From: Oscillatoria sp. SIO1A7
GTDB taxonomy: Bacteria; Cyanobacteriota; Cyanobacteriia; Cyanobacteriales; Laspinemataceae
Assembly: GCA_010672965.1 (NCBI GenBank)
Contig: JAAHFN010000038.1
Coordinates: 1 to 64,000, forward strand
Length of the DNA stretch: 64,000 bases
Direction: 5' to 3'
Part shown: positions 8,076 to 17,029 of the stretch, piece by piece
Layout: each line of letters opens with the position of its first letter
Numbering within the stretch: the first letter of the stretch is position 1
The notes under the pieces: model-generated
The model's database searches: none
Seen by the model: only the letters and a program-made list of their open reading frames with translations
What the model was told of the DNA's origin: nothing
Position numbers and translations under genes: made by a program

Positions 8076-9350
8076 CTAACAACAACTATCGCCATCCGGG
8101 CTGTAGCAAGAGCTATCCTCATTAGTCACCGTCACCCGGTAATCCAAACCTTTAGTTTCTTTCGGGTGGCGCAAGGCGGTACGAGAGCAATCAAAGGGTT
8201 TGGCTTCTTCTAGAGGAATTTCTTCATAGGGTTCTACGGGGAGAAATTCGCCGGCATAAGCGCCATTGGGATTGGTTAAAATATTGAAGGTTTTTTCGCA
8301 AACTGCGATTCGCTGGCCGCGCTCGTAAGCATGGCCGTCGTCGCCGAGGACTTTTTTCCAGGGTCCTTTGTAAATCACTGCTTGGTTCCGCTCCCAGCAG
8401 GGGCCGTCCTTGCCTTTGAAGGCTTGCAAAGTTACCGAGCGAAACTCAATGCCGTCAACAACTTGCCAGGGTTCTGACTCGCGGCTGAGAATCTCGATGC
8501 CATAAAATCCGGCTTCCTCGAACATTTTTAAAAACATGTCTTCCCGGAAAGCGCCGGCAATACAGCCGCTCCATAGTTCCGAGTCGTTGAGGATTGCCGG
8601 GGTCGCGTCTTCGTCGCAGACTATATCGGAAATCACTGCCCGTCCGCCCCGCTTGAGAACGCGATAGATTTCGGCGAATAGTTCTGTTTTGTCTTGGGGT
8701 CGCACCAGATTCAGGACGCAATTGGATACGACGACATCTACGCTGTTATCGGCGATCGCCGGTTCTTCTTGGCGCAGGCGATCGCATTCCGCCTCAAAGC
8801 CAGCCAATTGTTCGATAGAAGTGACTGGGCGATCGCGCAACCATTCCTGGGCTCGGTCTAAGTCCAGAGCCAAGTCCTGAATCTTGCCTTTAACGAAACG
8901 CACGTTATCGTAGCCCAGCTTAGCGGCCATTTCTCCTTTATATTTCCGAGCCAGCCCCAGCATTTCGTCATTAAAATCAATGCCGATAACTCGACCCTTT
9001 GCCCCTACTTTCTGGGCGAGGATGTAGCAAATTTTCCCAGAGCCAGAGCCCAAGTCCAAGACCGTATCTCCGGCATTGACATAGCGGCTCGGGTCGCCAC
9101 AGCCGTAATCTTTTTGCAAAATTTCTGAAGGCAAAATCTCCAGATATTTCCCGTCGTATTCTACGGGACAACAGAGGGAAGGCTCTACCTGACGAGCGCC
9201 GGCTTGATAGCGTTCTAGTACGGCGCTTTCCACATTGTAGGTTGTACCGTTGCTCGCGCCATTGCTCGTATCGTTACTAGCGCCATTGCTTGCGCCATTG
9301 CTCGCGCCATTGGAGTTAAGACCTTCGATTTTGATTGGAGTTTGAGTCAT
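8076..9350 (-). CDS. arsM: ArsM-type arsenite S-adenosylmethyltransferase
   Basis: A 424-residue class I SAM methyltransferase. The SAM loop is DLGSGSGK (99-106). The three cysteine positions that bind As(III) in ArsM enzymes are matched by Cys60/61 (PSLCCP), Cys211 (VVSNCVLNL) and Cys263 (WSGCIAGAF). ArsM methylates arsenite stepwise to less toxic or volatile species. Residues 11-37 are a low-complexity Asn/Gly/Ala/Ser repeat (NGAS units) that looks like microsatellite expansion. After the catalytic domain there is a ~130-residue extension ending in a Cys-rich tail (SSCYSPDGDSCC) that could add metal-binding thiols. The gene is divergent from an aquaporin gene, consistent with metalloid handling. 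Substrate is inferred from family; other metalloids are possible. Confidence 0.8.
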   Translation of the reverse strand: MTQTPIKIEGLNSNGASNGASNGASNDTSNGASNGTTYNVESAVLERYQAGARQVEPSLCCPVEYDGKYLEILPSEILQKDYGCGDPSRYVNAGDTVLDLGSGSGKICYILAQKVGAKGRVIGIDFNDEMLGLARKYKGEMAAKLGYDNVRFVKGKIQDLALDLDRAQEWLRDRPVTSIEQLAGFEAECDRLRQEEPAIADNSVDVVVSNCVLNLVRPQDKTELFAEIYRVLKRGGRAVISDIVCDEDATPAILNDSELWSGCIAGAFREDMFLKMFEEAGFYGIEILSRESEPWQVVDGIEFRSVTLQAFKGKDGPCWERNQAVIYKGPWKKVLGDDGHAYERGQRIAVCEKTFNILTNPNGAYAGEFLPVEPYEEIPLEEAKPFDCSRTALRHPKETKGLDYRVTVTNEDSSCYSPDGDSCC

Positions 9351-9447
9351 CTTTACCTTATCTTTACCTTCTCTTTACTTTTTATCGCAAAACAACTATC
9401 GCAACCCAATAGCCTACCTCTGGTCCTTGTCGTTATATGCTAAAACA

Positions 9448-9467
9448 AATAAGCATTTTGACTTATT
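9448..9467. promoter_or_regulatory. Candidate operator between arsM and the aquaporin gene
   Basis: AATAAG-N8-CTTATT is an interrupted inverted repeat in the 138-bp gap between two divergent genes, 22 bp before the aquaporin ATG. Its position suits a shared repressor of the ArsR/SmtB sort. No regulator gene is in the window and the half-site is not a known consensus, so this is a guess from symmetry. Confidence 0.35.
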
Positions 9468-9488
9468 ACAAGAAGACGGAGGTATCTG

Positions 9489-10199
9489 ATGTCAGTAAGG
9501 AGCATTAAGTTAATTTCCAAACTGCCCCTGGGAGATGCGCTTTCCCAGTGCTGGCGAGAAGCGATCGCCGAATTTCTGGGCACGTTCATCTTAATTTTTA
9601 CAGGCACTGGCGCTGTCATGGTCAACAGCATAACCGACGGTGCTGTTAGCCATCTGGGTATCTGTTTCGTATTTGGCGCTACAGTATCGGCAGTCATTTA
9701 TAGCATCGGACACCTCAGCGGCGCTCACATCAACCCGGCAGTAACCTTAGCTTTTTGGGTTGGTGGTTTTTTCCCCAAACAAAGAGTGCTTCCCTATATT
9801 CTGGCACAATCATTGGGAGCGATCGCCGCTTCCGCGACCCTGCGCCTCACCCTAGGACCGATTGGCAATCTTGGTGCCACCGTCCCTCTAGGCGGTAATT
9901 GGCTGCAATCTTTTGTTGTGGAAATTATTATCACCTTTATCTTGATGTTCGTGATTTTGGGAGCAGCAGTCGATAGCCGCGCTCATAAAAGTTTTGCTGG
10001 ATTAACCATTGGCCTAACGGTTACTTTCCTAGCGATTTTTATGGGGCCAGTATCAGGGGCCAGTATGAATCCCGCCCGCTCCCTCGGTCCGGCTCTAATA
10101 AGCGGCGTCTGGCAGCACCACTGGATTTATTGGCTGGCACCGATTATCGGCGCCGGGCTCGCCGTCCTTGTTTATCGCCCGCTGTTCCTTGAAAGATAG
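9489..10199 (+). CDS. MIP-family aquaporin / aquaglyceroporin
   Basis: A 236-residue six-helix channel with both NPA boxes: GAHINPAVTLAFW in the first half and GASMNPARSLGP in the second. The N-terminal helix AEFLGTFILIFTGTGAVMV is typical of AqpZ/GlpF-like proteins. The ATG is preceded by GGAGG seven bases upstream. Length is normal for the family (230-280). In several bacteria, aquaglyceroporins (AqpS) sit in ars operons and let arsenite or methylated arsenic leave the cell. The divergent arsM-like neighbour makes that role attractive here, though plain water or glycerol transport cannot be excluded. Confidence 0.9.
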   Translation: MSVRSIKLISKLPLGDALSQCWREAIAEFLGTFILIFTGTGAVMVNSITDGAVSHLGICFVFGATVSAVIYSIGHLSGAHINPAVTLAFWVGGFFPKQRVLPYILAQSLGAIAASATLRLTLGPIGNLGATVPLGGNWLQSFVVEIIITFILMFVILGAAVDSRAHKSFAGLTIGLTVTFLAIFMGPVSGASMNPARSLGPALISGVWQHHWIYWLAPIIGAGLAVLVYRPLFLER

Positions 10200-10462
10200 A
10201 GAGTTGGGGCATGGGGCATTGGGCATTGGGCATTGGAAGAGGCAGGGGACAGGACTTTCAAGGGGATCTCCTTTTTGACGCGATCGCTTCCGATCGGTGG
10301 GTTGCATGGGTTTCTGGGGCGAAGCATTCCAATACAATAATTTTTGCGCAAGAGAGCAAAAGCTGTCTCGGGAATGCTGTCGCCCCTACGCCCCGGGTCG
10401 CGTCCTCTATACCAATTCCCATTCCGCTCTTCCCAATTCCGCTCTTCCCAATTCCCCATTCC

Positions 10463-11308
10463 CTATTGGGCATTCAGAGACCAATCGTAGCTTAAATAGT
10501 CTATCTTATATTTGCCCTCCATTAGGTAATTGCGATCGCTTTCACTAAGATAGCCGCTGACAAAATTCAACACCGCTCGCTCTTTGTCCTTGCCGGTGAA
10601 TTTATCTTTTGCGCCGTAGGTTATCTCGAAGTCCTCGCCGAACCATTTAAAAATAGAAGAGAGATGAACGCGCTTGTCTTGGCGGTCGAGCTTAAAATTG
10701 CGATCGAGCGCTAGAAACTCGCGGGTTTGCTCGTCGAGTTGCTCGGCCAGGCGATCGCCGACAAACGGTTCTCGTCGTAGTAAGGGACAGCCAATCGAGG
10801 CGCATACTATCCCCATGTGGATGCGCGGTTCGTTAAAATCTTTCCGCAGTATTTTATGTTCTAGATGGTTGAGGGACATTTCTTCCCCCATCACGTTGAA
10901 CTTGAGTCTATCCCAAACCCGAAAAATATCTCTTATGCTCTTTTTGGGATTGTTGTCCACGATCGCCTTCAAAGTTAAAGAATTGTAGGCATTAACCCAC
11001 AAAGCAATTTGTTCCTCTTCCGTCCAGCTATCGTAGGTACTCCGGGGCAGAGTTGCTAGGGAATTATTGAACTTATCCAAATCCCCTCGATTGGCTCCGA
11101 GAGCTTTGTAATCTACTTTGCCCTCTGCATCGACATAGGTGGCCAGCACTCTCGCATAGGGTTCGTAGCTAAATGGTTCGTTTTGGCTTACTTGCGCAGA
11201 CTGCTGGGCGGGGGTCGCATCTTGCTCGAAAGCAGCGATCGCGCCACAGCCGTTGACCATAAACAGCACCGGCAATAAGAGAACAATAGCTTTTTTCATT
11301 TTATTCAT
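10463..11308 (-). CDS. DUF547 lipoprotein
   Basis: A 281-residue protein with a lipoprotein signal (basic MNKMKK, hydrophobic AIVLLLPVLFMV, lipobox VNGC at about residue 21), so it is probably anchored to a membrane facing the periplasm. The DUF547 region covers about 60-240, with characteristic EEQIALWVNAYNSLTLKAI, HLEHKILR and HMGIVCASIGCPLLRREPF. The function of DUF547 is unknown. The start has AGGAG five bases upstream (reverse strand). It is a single gene between the aquaporin and the large glycosyltransferase genes. Confidence 0.85.
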   Translation of the reverse strand: MNKMKKAIVLLLPVLFMVNGCGAIAAFEQDATPAQQSAQVSQNEPFSYEPYARVLATYVDAEGKVDYKALGANRGDLDKFNNSLATLPRSTYDSWTEEEQIALWVNAYNSLTLKAIVDNNPKKSIRDIFRVWDRLKFNVMGEEMSLNHLEHKILRKDFNEPRIHMGIVCASIGCPLLRREPFVGDRLAEQLDEQTREFLALDRNFKLDRQDKRVHLSSIFKWFGEDFEITYGAKDKFTGKDKERAVLNFVSGYLSESDRNYLMEGKYKIDYLSYDWSLNAQ

Positions 11309-11421
11309 AACTCCTTATATAATTGGGCATTGGGCAATAACTGGGGTGTGGGGTGTGGGGTGTGGGGTGTAGGGAAAAGTCAAAAGTCTCAAGGTAATAA
11401 GTCAAAAGTTAAGAGAAATAG

Positions 11422-13746
11422 CTATCTGACTATACCCTTGTCCCCTTGTCCCCTTGTCCCCTTGTCTCCTTGTCTCCTTGTCCCCTTGTCCCCTTGTCCC
11501 CTTGTCCCCTTGTCTCCTTGTCTCCTTGTCCCCTTGTCTCCTTGTCCCCTTCTCCCTTTGTCCCATGTCCAGAGAATGCCGAGGACAAAGGGCAACCACA
11601 TTATGGTTCTTTCCAGGGGAGGCAAGTACCAGTCTTTAATTTCCAAAGCCCAGCGGTATTGGAGCATAAAATAGACAAAGGCGGAGATGCTAACTAAACG
11701 AGTGCCCAGATTGCGGGTGGCTGCGGCAAAGGGAACTATCCAAGCAAAATACCAGGCATGAATTATGGGCGACAAAATTAGCAAAGCAATAAAATAAGAT
11801 TCGGCAAAATAGAGGAATCTGCCAGAGGGATTTTCGCTGCGTTTGACTTCTCGCCAGAATAGCCCAATTATAACGCAAGCCAGAGGAATGCTATAAATCC
11901 AGTTGGCTTCTTTGGACGGCTGCCAAATCAAGCCAAGCAAATGGGGAAACAATTCGGCGCTGCGACCGTGGGAGACAAAGACGGATCCGGTGGGAATCAG
12001 GGGACATTCATTGGTATTGCAAAAGGGAATAGCCGTCAAAAGCAAGGGCAAACTACCGAGAACTAGAATCGTAGCAGGTTGCTGGAAATATCTAATGAAA
12101 ACCTCTTTGGGCGAAGTATTACTACGGTTTTCTGATGCCCGATGCCACCCACCCCCGACCCCTCCCAGGAGGGGAGTGCCCGATGCCCAATTCCCAATTC
12201 CCAATTCCCAGTTATTTAATAGGTGGGTCAATCCAGTCCTATCCAGAAAACTGAGGGCGGCGAGAAAAACAAGTATCGGTAAGGACATCCATTTAATGGC
12301 AATGCTAGCACCGAGCGCCAGGGCGCTCCAAGTCCAGCGGCGCTGTTCAAATGCCAACCAGCTAACTACTAAGGGCAATATAAACCAACTGTCATAGTGA
12401 GCGCCTCCGGCAAAAGAATAAATAATCAGAGGATTCCAGGCATAAAGCAGTGCTTTTTGATAGCCGTAGGAGCGACCGAGCAGCCAACAAACTAGCAAGT
12501 CAGCGAGGACAAAGGCGAGTTTAAAGAGCAGAACGGAAGTGGCGATCGCGGCTATGGCTCGAAATCCCCACTGAGTTAGGGGCGGATAAATCGCCGAAGT
12601 ATCCGGGTTATTGACAAGATGCCACCATTCCGTGTGGTAGGGCACCAGTTCGGCGGCGTCGGGCGCGAAGCGATAGGGACTAATACCCAGATTTTGGAGA
12701 TGACCTTCCCAGAGATAGCGCCAAATGTCATCGCCGGGATACATGGGCAGGAGCAGGGCTCGGGAGAGAATTGCGATCGCCCAAAACCAAACTTTGCTAA
12801 CCGCCCGCAGTCCCCAGCTCGCCACAAATCCCAAACTCATAATGCCAATTCCCCGCCAAAATTGGGGAACCGCCGATACTTTGGGAAAGTAGCCGTGGGG
12901 AATAATCCAAAGGCAACCGAGCAAAATTAACAGCCCGCTGAGCCAGAGCAGAGGTAATTGGGAATTGTCTCCCCCGGTCTCCCGGTCTTCTGGTCCCCCT
13001 GTCCCCAAGTCCCCCTGTCCCTCTGTCCCCAAGTCCCCCTGTCCCAGCCGTCGCAAATAGAGCTTGCCCAGGGTGCCCAGAATGATGGTTCCCGCTTTGA
13101 AGCTCCCCGACAGGGTGCCAGAGATTTTTGAGCGACCTCCTTGGCGGCGGCGATAGCCTACGGGAATTTCGCAAATCGCCAATCCCGCTTCGACTGCTTT
13201 GGCTTGCATTTCTACAGTCCAGCCGAAGCCTCTATCTTCCATCTGCAACTGTTCTAGGGCAGAGCGTCGAATCAGGCGCAGGGGGCCGAGGTCGCGATAG
13301 CGATGTCCCCAACCCAGACCGATTAGAAAGGTGGCCAGCCAGTTGCCAAAGTTCTGCACTGGGGTCATGGCGGCGCGACCTGCTGCGGTAGAGCGGCGAT
13401 CGCCCAGTACAAAATCTGCCTTTGTGGTTGCCGCCAATAGCTCCGGCAGTTGGCTCAGGTCATCGCTGCCATCCCCATCGCAAAAGAAAACCCATTCGGT
13501 TTCTGGCTCCAGGGCCGTTATTCCCCGCCAGCAGGCTCGGCCGTAACCGGGAATCGGCTCCCGGATAACTTCCGCCCCCGCTTCTTGGGCCTTGGCAATA
13601 CTGCGATCGCTACTGCCGTTATCGACTACCAGAATGTCAGTCAAGCCATATTGGCGCAATGACTGGATTACAGGGGCGATCGTCGCTTCTTCGTTGAGAA
13701 CGGGAATGATGACCCGCACTCTATCTAAAGGCAAGTTAGTAAACAC
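11422..13746 (-). CDS. GT2 family glycosyltransferase fused to a polytopic membrane domain
   Basis: The 774-residue protein begins with a DPM1-like GT2 domain (residues 8-225; VIIPVLNEEATI, DILVVDNGSSD, FFCDGDGSDD giving the DXD motif). It continues into many hydrophobic segments (about 265-745) of the type seen in lipid-linked-sugar mannosyltransferases. It would make or use polyprenyl-phosphate sugars at the membrane. Three stretches look foreign: an Asp/Gly/Thr/Glu stretch at about 235-262, a stretch around residue 513-540 (GIGNWASGTPLLGGVGGGWH), and the last ~50 residues, an eight-residue repeat (RRQGDKGT/RGQGDKGT) encoded by the 8-bp tandem array at 11436-11560. Each matches intergenic repeat families of this genome, so the original stop codon was probably upstream of 11560. 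Confidence 0.8.
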   Translation of the reverse strand: MFTNLPLDRVRVIIPVLNEEATIAPVIQSLRQYGLTDILVVDNGSSDRSIAKAQEAGAEVIREPIPGYGRACWRGITALEPETEWVFFCDGDGSDDLSQLPELLAATTKADFVLGDRRSTAAGRAAMTPVQNFGNWLATFLIGLGWGHRYRDLGPLRLIRRSALEQLQMEDRGFGWTVEMQAKAVEAGLAICEIPVGYRRRQGGRSKISGTLSGSFKAGTIILGTLGKLYLRRLGQGDLGTEGQGDLGTGGPEDRETGGDNSQLPLLWLSGLLILLGCLWIIPHGYFPKVSAVPQFWRGIGIMSLGFVASWGLRAVSKVWFWAIAILSRALLLPMYPGDDIWRYLWEGHLQNLGISPYRFAPDAAELVPYHTEWWHLVNNPDTSAIYPPLTQWGFRAIAAIATSVLLFKLAFVLADLLVCWLLGRSYGYQKALLYAWNPLIIYSFAGGAHYDSWFILPLVVSWLAFEQRRWTWSALALGASIAIKWMSLPILVFLAALSFLDRTGLTHLLNNWELGIGNWASGTPLLGGVGGGWHRASENRSNTSPKEVFIRYFQQPATILVLGSLPLLLTAIPFCNTNECPLIPTGSVFVSHGRSAELFPHLLGLIWQPSKEANWIYSIPLACVIIGLFWREVKRSENPSGRFLYFAESYFIALLILSPIIHAWYFAWIVPFAAATRNLGTRLVSISAFVYFMLQYRWALEIKDWYLPPLERTIMWLPFVLGILWTWDKGRRGQGDKGTRRQGDKGTRGQGDKGTRRQGDKGTRGQGDKGIVR
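11436..11560. repeat. 8-bp TTGTCCCC tandem repeat forming the 3' end of a gene
   Basis: About 15 copies of TTGTCCCC (with TTGTCTCC variants). Because 8 is not a multiple of three, the reverse-strand reading frame cycles through all phases and yields an eight-residue peptide repeat without stops. The same unit occurs at 24150-24178 and in variant form at 12968-13045. Confidence 0.9.
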
Positions 13747-14599
13747 CTTTTTTGGCTATCCTCGCTTTTTTAATTAATCACCTTCACATGAATTTGGCCT
13801 GAGTTCGACCTGAAGGTTAACTGAGAAGTTACTAAAAGGGGAAGCGATCGGCGATCGGCGGTCAGCGGTTAGCTCTGAGCAGGGAAGCTCTCAGCTCTGA
13901 GCAGAGAAGCTCTCAGCGTTTGGCATTCGTTGGCATTCGTTGGTATCCGTAGGGGCGATTCGCTTTCTCGCCCGCCAGGAGGCCCGGGTATCCGTAGGGG
14001 CTCATGGCGATCGCTTGGGAGCTATCAATGCAAAAAAATTTTTCCGATCGCGATCGCTTTTCCAAGATCTACTGCTATACTTCTTAGCAAGTAAAGTTTA
14101 CCTTGAAAACTGAATAACTCTAAATCCCAGGCGCTGTTCCGTGCGTCCTTGGGATCTCTCGAAGCTGGTTTCAGACGCCAAAATTTTGGCCAAAAATTGA
14201 GCGAGGGTAATGACAAAATCTATACCCCCTCGCGATCGGGCACCTAGAAGCCTTTGGTAGCAACGGTTTCAGAAGGGGGCTCTTTTCCAAACTTTTCCCC
14301 GCAAGGGGACGGAAACTCTTGGGGAGGGCATTGGGCATTGGGCATTGGGCATTGGGCATTGATTTTGCCGCTTTTGTAGATTTTGCGAAAAGCAGCGATC
14401 GCTTTTGTAGATTTTGTGAAACGCTGCGATCGCTTTTGCCAAAGAAAGGAGAAAAGCAGCGCTCGCGCCTGGGTGCTGGATGCCAGATCGCTCCAGATGG
14501 TTAGCAGCGGATTGGTAACGGATTAACGGATAAAGATGAAACTCCGCTCCACCTTTTAGAGAAATAAGTTAACGAGCAATTAATTGATAAAAAGACTGC
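13747..14599. repeat. Repeat-filled intergenic stretch
   Basis: No convincing gene. It holds AGCTCTGAGCAG repeats (13870-13915), TTGGCATTCG repeats (13918-13945), CATTGGGCATTGGG runs (14328-14360), two GCGATCGCTTTTGTAGATTT units (14396-14440) and the first degenerate copies of the 34-bp family (from about 14500). Confidence 0.6.
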
Positions 14600-15190
14600 C
14601 AACAATCCGCTACATCCGCTAACCATCCGCTGCCAACAATCCGCTACATCCGCTAACCATCCGCTGCCAACAATCCGCTACATCAGCTAAATATCCGCTG
14701 CCAACAATCCGCTACATCAGCTAAATATCCGCTGCCAGCCATCCGCTACATCAGCTAACAATCTGCTTCCAACCATCCGCTACATCAGCTAAATATCCGC
14801 TGCCAGTCATCCGCTACATCAGCTAAATATCCGCTGCCAGTCATCCGCTACATCAGCTAAATATCCGCTGCCAGTCATCCGCTACATCAGCTAACAATCT
14901 GCTTCCAACCATCCGCTACATCAGCTAAATATCCGCTGCCAGTCATCCGCTACATCAGCTAAATATCCGCTGCCAGTCATCCGCTACATCAGCTAAATAT
15001 CCGCTGCCAGTCATCCGCTACATCAGCTAACAATCTGCTTCCAACCATCCGCTACATCAGCTAAATATCCGCTGCCAGTCATCCGCTACATCAGCTAAAT
15101 ATCCGCTGCCAGTCATCCGCTACATCAGCTAAATATCCGCTGCCAGTCATCCGCTACATCAGCTAAATATCCGCTGCCAACAATCCGCTC
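14600..15190. repeat. 34-bp tandem array, 17 units, with 136-bp higher-order period
   Basis: The unit (for example CATCCGCTACATCAGCTAAA then TATCCGCTGCCAGT) recurs at exactly 34 bp from 14600 to 15178. A variant unit with CTAACAATCTGCTTCC returns at 14755, 14891 and 15027, that is every four units (136 bp), so the array grew by duplication of a four-unit block. There are no unique spacers, so it is not a CRISPR array. It is related to the 33-bp array at 6429. Confidence 0.95.
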
Positions 15191-15233
15191 TAAAATAGAA
15201 ATTGCTCTCATTTCGCAAAGACCAATTTTGTAA

Positions 15234-15590
15234 TGGAAACAACCTACAAACGCGATCGCTCTTATTGCTGCCTATTGCTATCCTCTCTTAGAACCCTCAG
15301 ACTTAGAGGAAGATTTCTTAAACCTTGCCGAACAATGGCGGCAGGAAACAGGGATGATATCTTTGGTGGCGAAAATGGCCATGCACCCTGCTTATCAAAG
15401 AATTATTGGTATGGGTCAGCCCGTCGTACCGCTAATTTTGCGCGAACTAGAACGGGAGCCAGACCATTGGTTTTGGGCATTGCAATCTATTACTGGCGCT
15501 AATCCCGTCAAGCCAGAACAGCGCGGTCGGTTAATGCAAATGGCAGAAGCTTGGGTGCAATGGGGGAAAGATTGTGGCTATAGATGGTAG
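15234..15590 (+). CDS. Small conserved hypothetical protein with uncertain or damaged start
   Basis: The open frame reads from a TAA at 15231 to the stop at 15590 and includes AIALIAAYCYPLLEPSDLEE and AMHPAYQRIIGMGQPVVPL, then a tail rich in Trp. This looks like a short conserved cyanobacterial protein, with helices similar to those around NAIALI present before the first in-frame ATG (15354). An ATG does exist at 15233 but in the neighbouring frame (METTYK...), so a one-base indel within the first eight codons, a non-standard start (ATT at 15264) or a sequencing error must be invoked. Starting at 15354 would drop about a third of the conserved part. The 3' end overlaps the next gene by 17 bp. 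Function unknown. Confidence 0.55.
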   Translation, partial: WKQPTNAIALIAAYCYPLLEPSDLEEDFLNLAEQWRQETGMISLVAKMAMHPAYQRIIGMGQPVVPLILRELEREPDHWFWALQSITGANPVKPEQRGRLMQMAEAWVQWGKDCGYRW

Positions 15591-16065
15591 GCTAGAACAG
15601 TACAAAGAATATGAATTTCCCCGTCTTGCTGCTACTGGATATCGCATTACGAGTAGAGCATCTAGACTTTACAATTGTTTTGCTTGGGCTGCCGGAGAAA
15701 ACGACCGTTGGTGGAATCCTTTAGAATCGGAAAATTACTACTATTGGCCTGATGGCGTGCCCGCAGAATTAACCCTTGATGCTTTTATCCAAGCTTATGG
15801 GACTTTGGGATACGAACCCTGCGACAGTGCAGACTGGGAAGAGGGTTTTGAAAAGATAGCTCTATATACTACGCCAGATGGAGAACCAACCCACGCAGCT
15901 AGACAATTACCTAGTGGAAAGTGGAGTAGCCAACTCGGAAGATGGGAGGATATAGAACACGAGCTAGACGGATTGACTGGTGAAATGTACGGGTCTGTGA
16001 AGCAAATTTTGAGGCGAAAGCGACCCGGGTCTGCGCTAGAATATCGCGAGCCTATTTCCAAATAA
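15574..16065 (+). CDS. DUF7689-like hypothetical protein
   Basis: A 163-residue protein starting at GTG (15574), overlapping the previous gene by 17 bp, so the two are probably co-translated. Its hallmark is ASRLYNCFAWAAGENDRWW followed by YYYWPDGVP and a GTLGYEPC segment, a pattern of a small Cys/Trp-containing family (I associate it with DUF7689) of unknown function. The NCFAWAAG and later HAARQLPSGKWSSQLG motifs, with a Cys and a His, recall the layout of a papain/NlpC-like fold, but this is only a resemblance. The array of 34-bp repeats lies just upstream of the pair. Confidence 0.65.
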   Translation: MAIDGRLEQYKEYEFPRLAATGYRITSRASRLYNCFAWAAGENDRWWNPLESENYYYWPDGVPAELTLDAFIQAYGTLGYEPCDSADWEEGFEKIALYTTPDGEPTHAARQLPSGKWSSQLGRWEDIEHELDGLTGEMYGSVKQILRRKRPGSALEYREPISK

Positions 16066-16300
16066 AATAGACGTCGGTTTCTCGCGGCTAGGGGCGATCG
16101 CGCTATTGCCAAATAAAATAAAACTAGATTTGAGAATTGAGGAATGCGATCGCTCCTTTGCTTTTACGCATTTAAATCGGCGACAGTCGCGAATGCTGCG
16201 CTTGAGTCCGAACGGGCGACAGCTTAAAAGAGCGATCGCTATCTCTCTTAAAGTTTTTGTTTATTTCGTCGGGAGTATTGTCGTCTATTGCCGTCGAAAA

Positions 16301-17029
16301 TTACCGCTTTTTATAAATTGCAAAGCGATCGCCATTGCTGCTGGAGCTTATTTCTTCAAAATCAAATCCTGCTTTCTCGAACATTACTTGATAAGCATCC
16401 TGGTTAAATAAGGTAATTTTATGCTGCTCTTGAGCTAAAATTTCTTCGTCTTTCTTGAACATATAGTTTTTCTTCACAATCCGATAATCCGCCGTTTCTA
16501 CCAAATCCTCAACCGACTGGGAATATACAACTTCCGACGTCAGTTCCTTATCAAAGTTGTCGTGTGGATTCTGTACGTTCAGCAGCAACAATCCTCCTTC
16601 CCGTAAGTGGCCAGCTACATTTACCAATCCGGGAAGATTGGCTTCAACATTGGGAATGAGACTTCCTACTTCCCATCGATCGCCACAATCATAAGATACC
16701 CACACTCCTCCATTAGATATAGCCGCATCGAAGGTTGCATTTAAGTTCATTGTCACCACATCGGCTTCAATCAATTTAGCTTTACCTCCCAAACGTTTCT
16801 TGGCAATCTCAAGCATGGATGGACTAAAATCAACCCCTGTAAACTCTGACTTTGGGTCTATTTCAACATACTTTTCTGCCAGCAGCCCCGTTCCTACACC
16901 TAACTCAAGAACCTCGCGACCGTCGCCAACAATTGAATGTGCTTCCCGAGCTAGGCCCTCGTAATCATAGTAGCCAGAGGTCACGCACAGATCGTAATAT
17001 TCAGTCATCTTTGTGTATTCATTAACCAT
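16301..17029 (-). CDS. Class I SAM-dependent methyltransferase
   Basis: A 242-residue Rossmann-fold methyltransferase: motif I VLELGVGTGLLAEKY (about 39-53), acidic post-I residue in FTGVDFSPSMLEIAKKR, motif II/III AAISNGGVWVSYD and LLLLNVQNPHDN. There is no signal or membrane segment. GGAG lies eight bases before the ATG on the reverse strand. The substrate is not evident; the fold is similar to small-molecule methyltransferases. It stands alone, with repeats on both sides. Confidence 0.85.
   Translation of the reverse strand: MVNEYTKMTEYYDLCVTSGYYDYEGLAREAHSIVGDGREVLELGVGTGLLAEKYVEIDPKSEFTGVDFSPSMLEIAKKRLGGKAKLIEADVVTMNLNATFDAAISNGGVWVSYDCGDRWEVGSLIPNVEANLPGLVNVAGHLREGGLLLLNVQNPHDNFDKELTSEVVYSQSVEDLVETADYRIVKKNYMFKKDEEILAQEQHKITLFNQDAYQVMFEKAGFDFEEISSSSNGDRFAIYKKR

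Noticed and set aside
14600-15190. Regular 34-bp spacing resembling a CRISPR array
   Set aside because: Units are contiguous and nearly identical throughout, with no unique spacers and no cas genes nearby.
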